DNA of 30,169 nt from Bacillota bacterium. Its GTDB lineage: Bacteria > Bacillota_E > RBS10-35 > JAJYVN01. Location: the NCBI GenBank assembly GCA_021846605.1, contig JAJZWQ010000015.1, positions 1 to 30,169 of the forward strand, read 5' to 3'. The position numbers and the translations under genes are program-made. How positions within the stretch are numbered: position 1 is the first letter of the stretch; each line of letters opens with the position of its first letter. The notes under the pieces are model-generated. The model did no database searches and was not told the origin of the DNA. It worked only from the letters and a program-made list of their open reading frames with translations. Positions 30,162 to 30,169 of this stretch are shown here, in pieces.

Positions 30162-30169
30162 CATCCTTC

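Overview
The window is very GC-rich (about 70% by eye). It is packed with short-spaced genes on both strands, with many GTG and TTG starts behind purine-rich ribosome binding sites. Its gene set is free-living bacterial: MurD, DapF, an LL-diaminopimelate aminotransferase, a DacF-type carboxypeptidase, lipoproteins, and a BmrC/BmrD-like heterodimeric ABC exporter pair. This points to a high-GC Gram-positive-like bacterium, such as a Thermaerobacter/Symbiobacterium/Sulfobacillus-type Firmicute or a neighbouring phylum. That placement is inference; no rRNA or marker gene fixes it.

Left part (1-3900, mostly minus strand). A chelatase-like AAA+ ATPase with a cysteine cluster runs off the left edge. 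It is followed by a roughly 320 bp IS200/IS605-derived element that keeps both ends, a promoter and a guide-RNA-like hairpin region but has no transposase. Next come a gene for a sensory-rhodopsin-transducer-like protein (no rhodopsin in view), an NTF2/SnoaL-like gene and murD.

Centre left (4431-12593, plus strand). moxR, a DUF58 gene and a membrane-bound transglutaminase gene form a tight operon. Downstream are a large (alpha/alpha)6-type glycosidase-like gene and a small lipoprotein gene. A stretch of decayed-looking coding sequence and an IS605-type palindrome separate the lipoprotein from a convergent gene for a secreted clan GH-A (GH42-like) glycosidase lipoprotein at 13018-15264. The two lipoproteins share a short motif, which suggests a related carbohydrate-binding-like fold.

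Centre right (15606-22967, minus strand). One run encodes a pseudopilin-like protein, a small A24 prepilin peptidase, DapF and DapL, the last two being consecutive late steps of meso-diaminopimelate and lysine synthesis. Upstream are a P-type calcium-ATPase-like pump, a HEAT-repeat protein and a histidine phosphatase.

Right part (23076-30169). A TauE/SafE exporter gene on the plus strand meets the ABC exporter pair tail to tail, with the stop codons overlapping in a CTAG. Last are a DacF-type D,D-carboxypeptidase and, closely coupled to it, a beta-propeller glycosidase-like protein. The window ends in a 7-bp tandem repeat. The overall theme is cell envelope, peptidoglycan precursors and surface polysaccharide handling. 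I see no CRISPR array, tRNA, rRNA or phage. The least ordinary items are the two transposase-less IS605 remnants, the orphan rhodopsin-transducer-like gene and the glycosidase/lipoprotein island.
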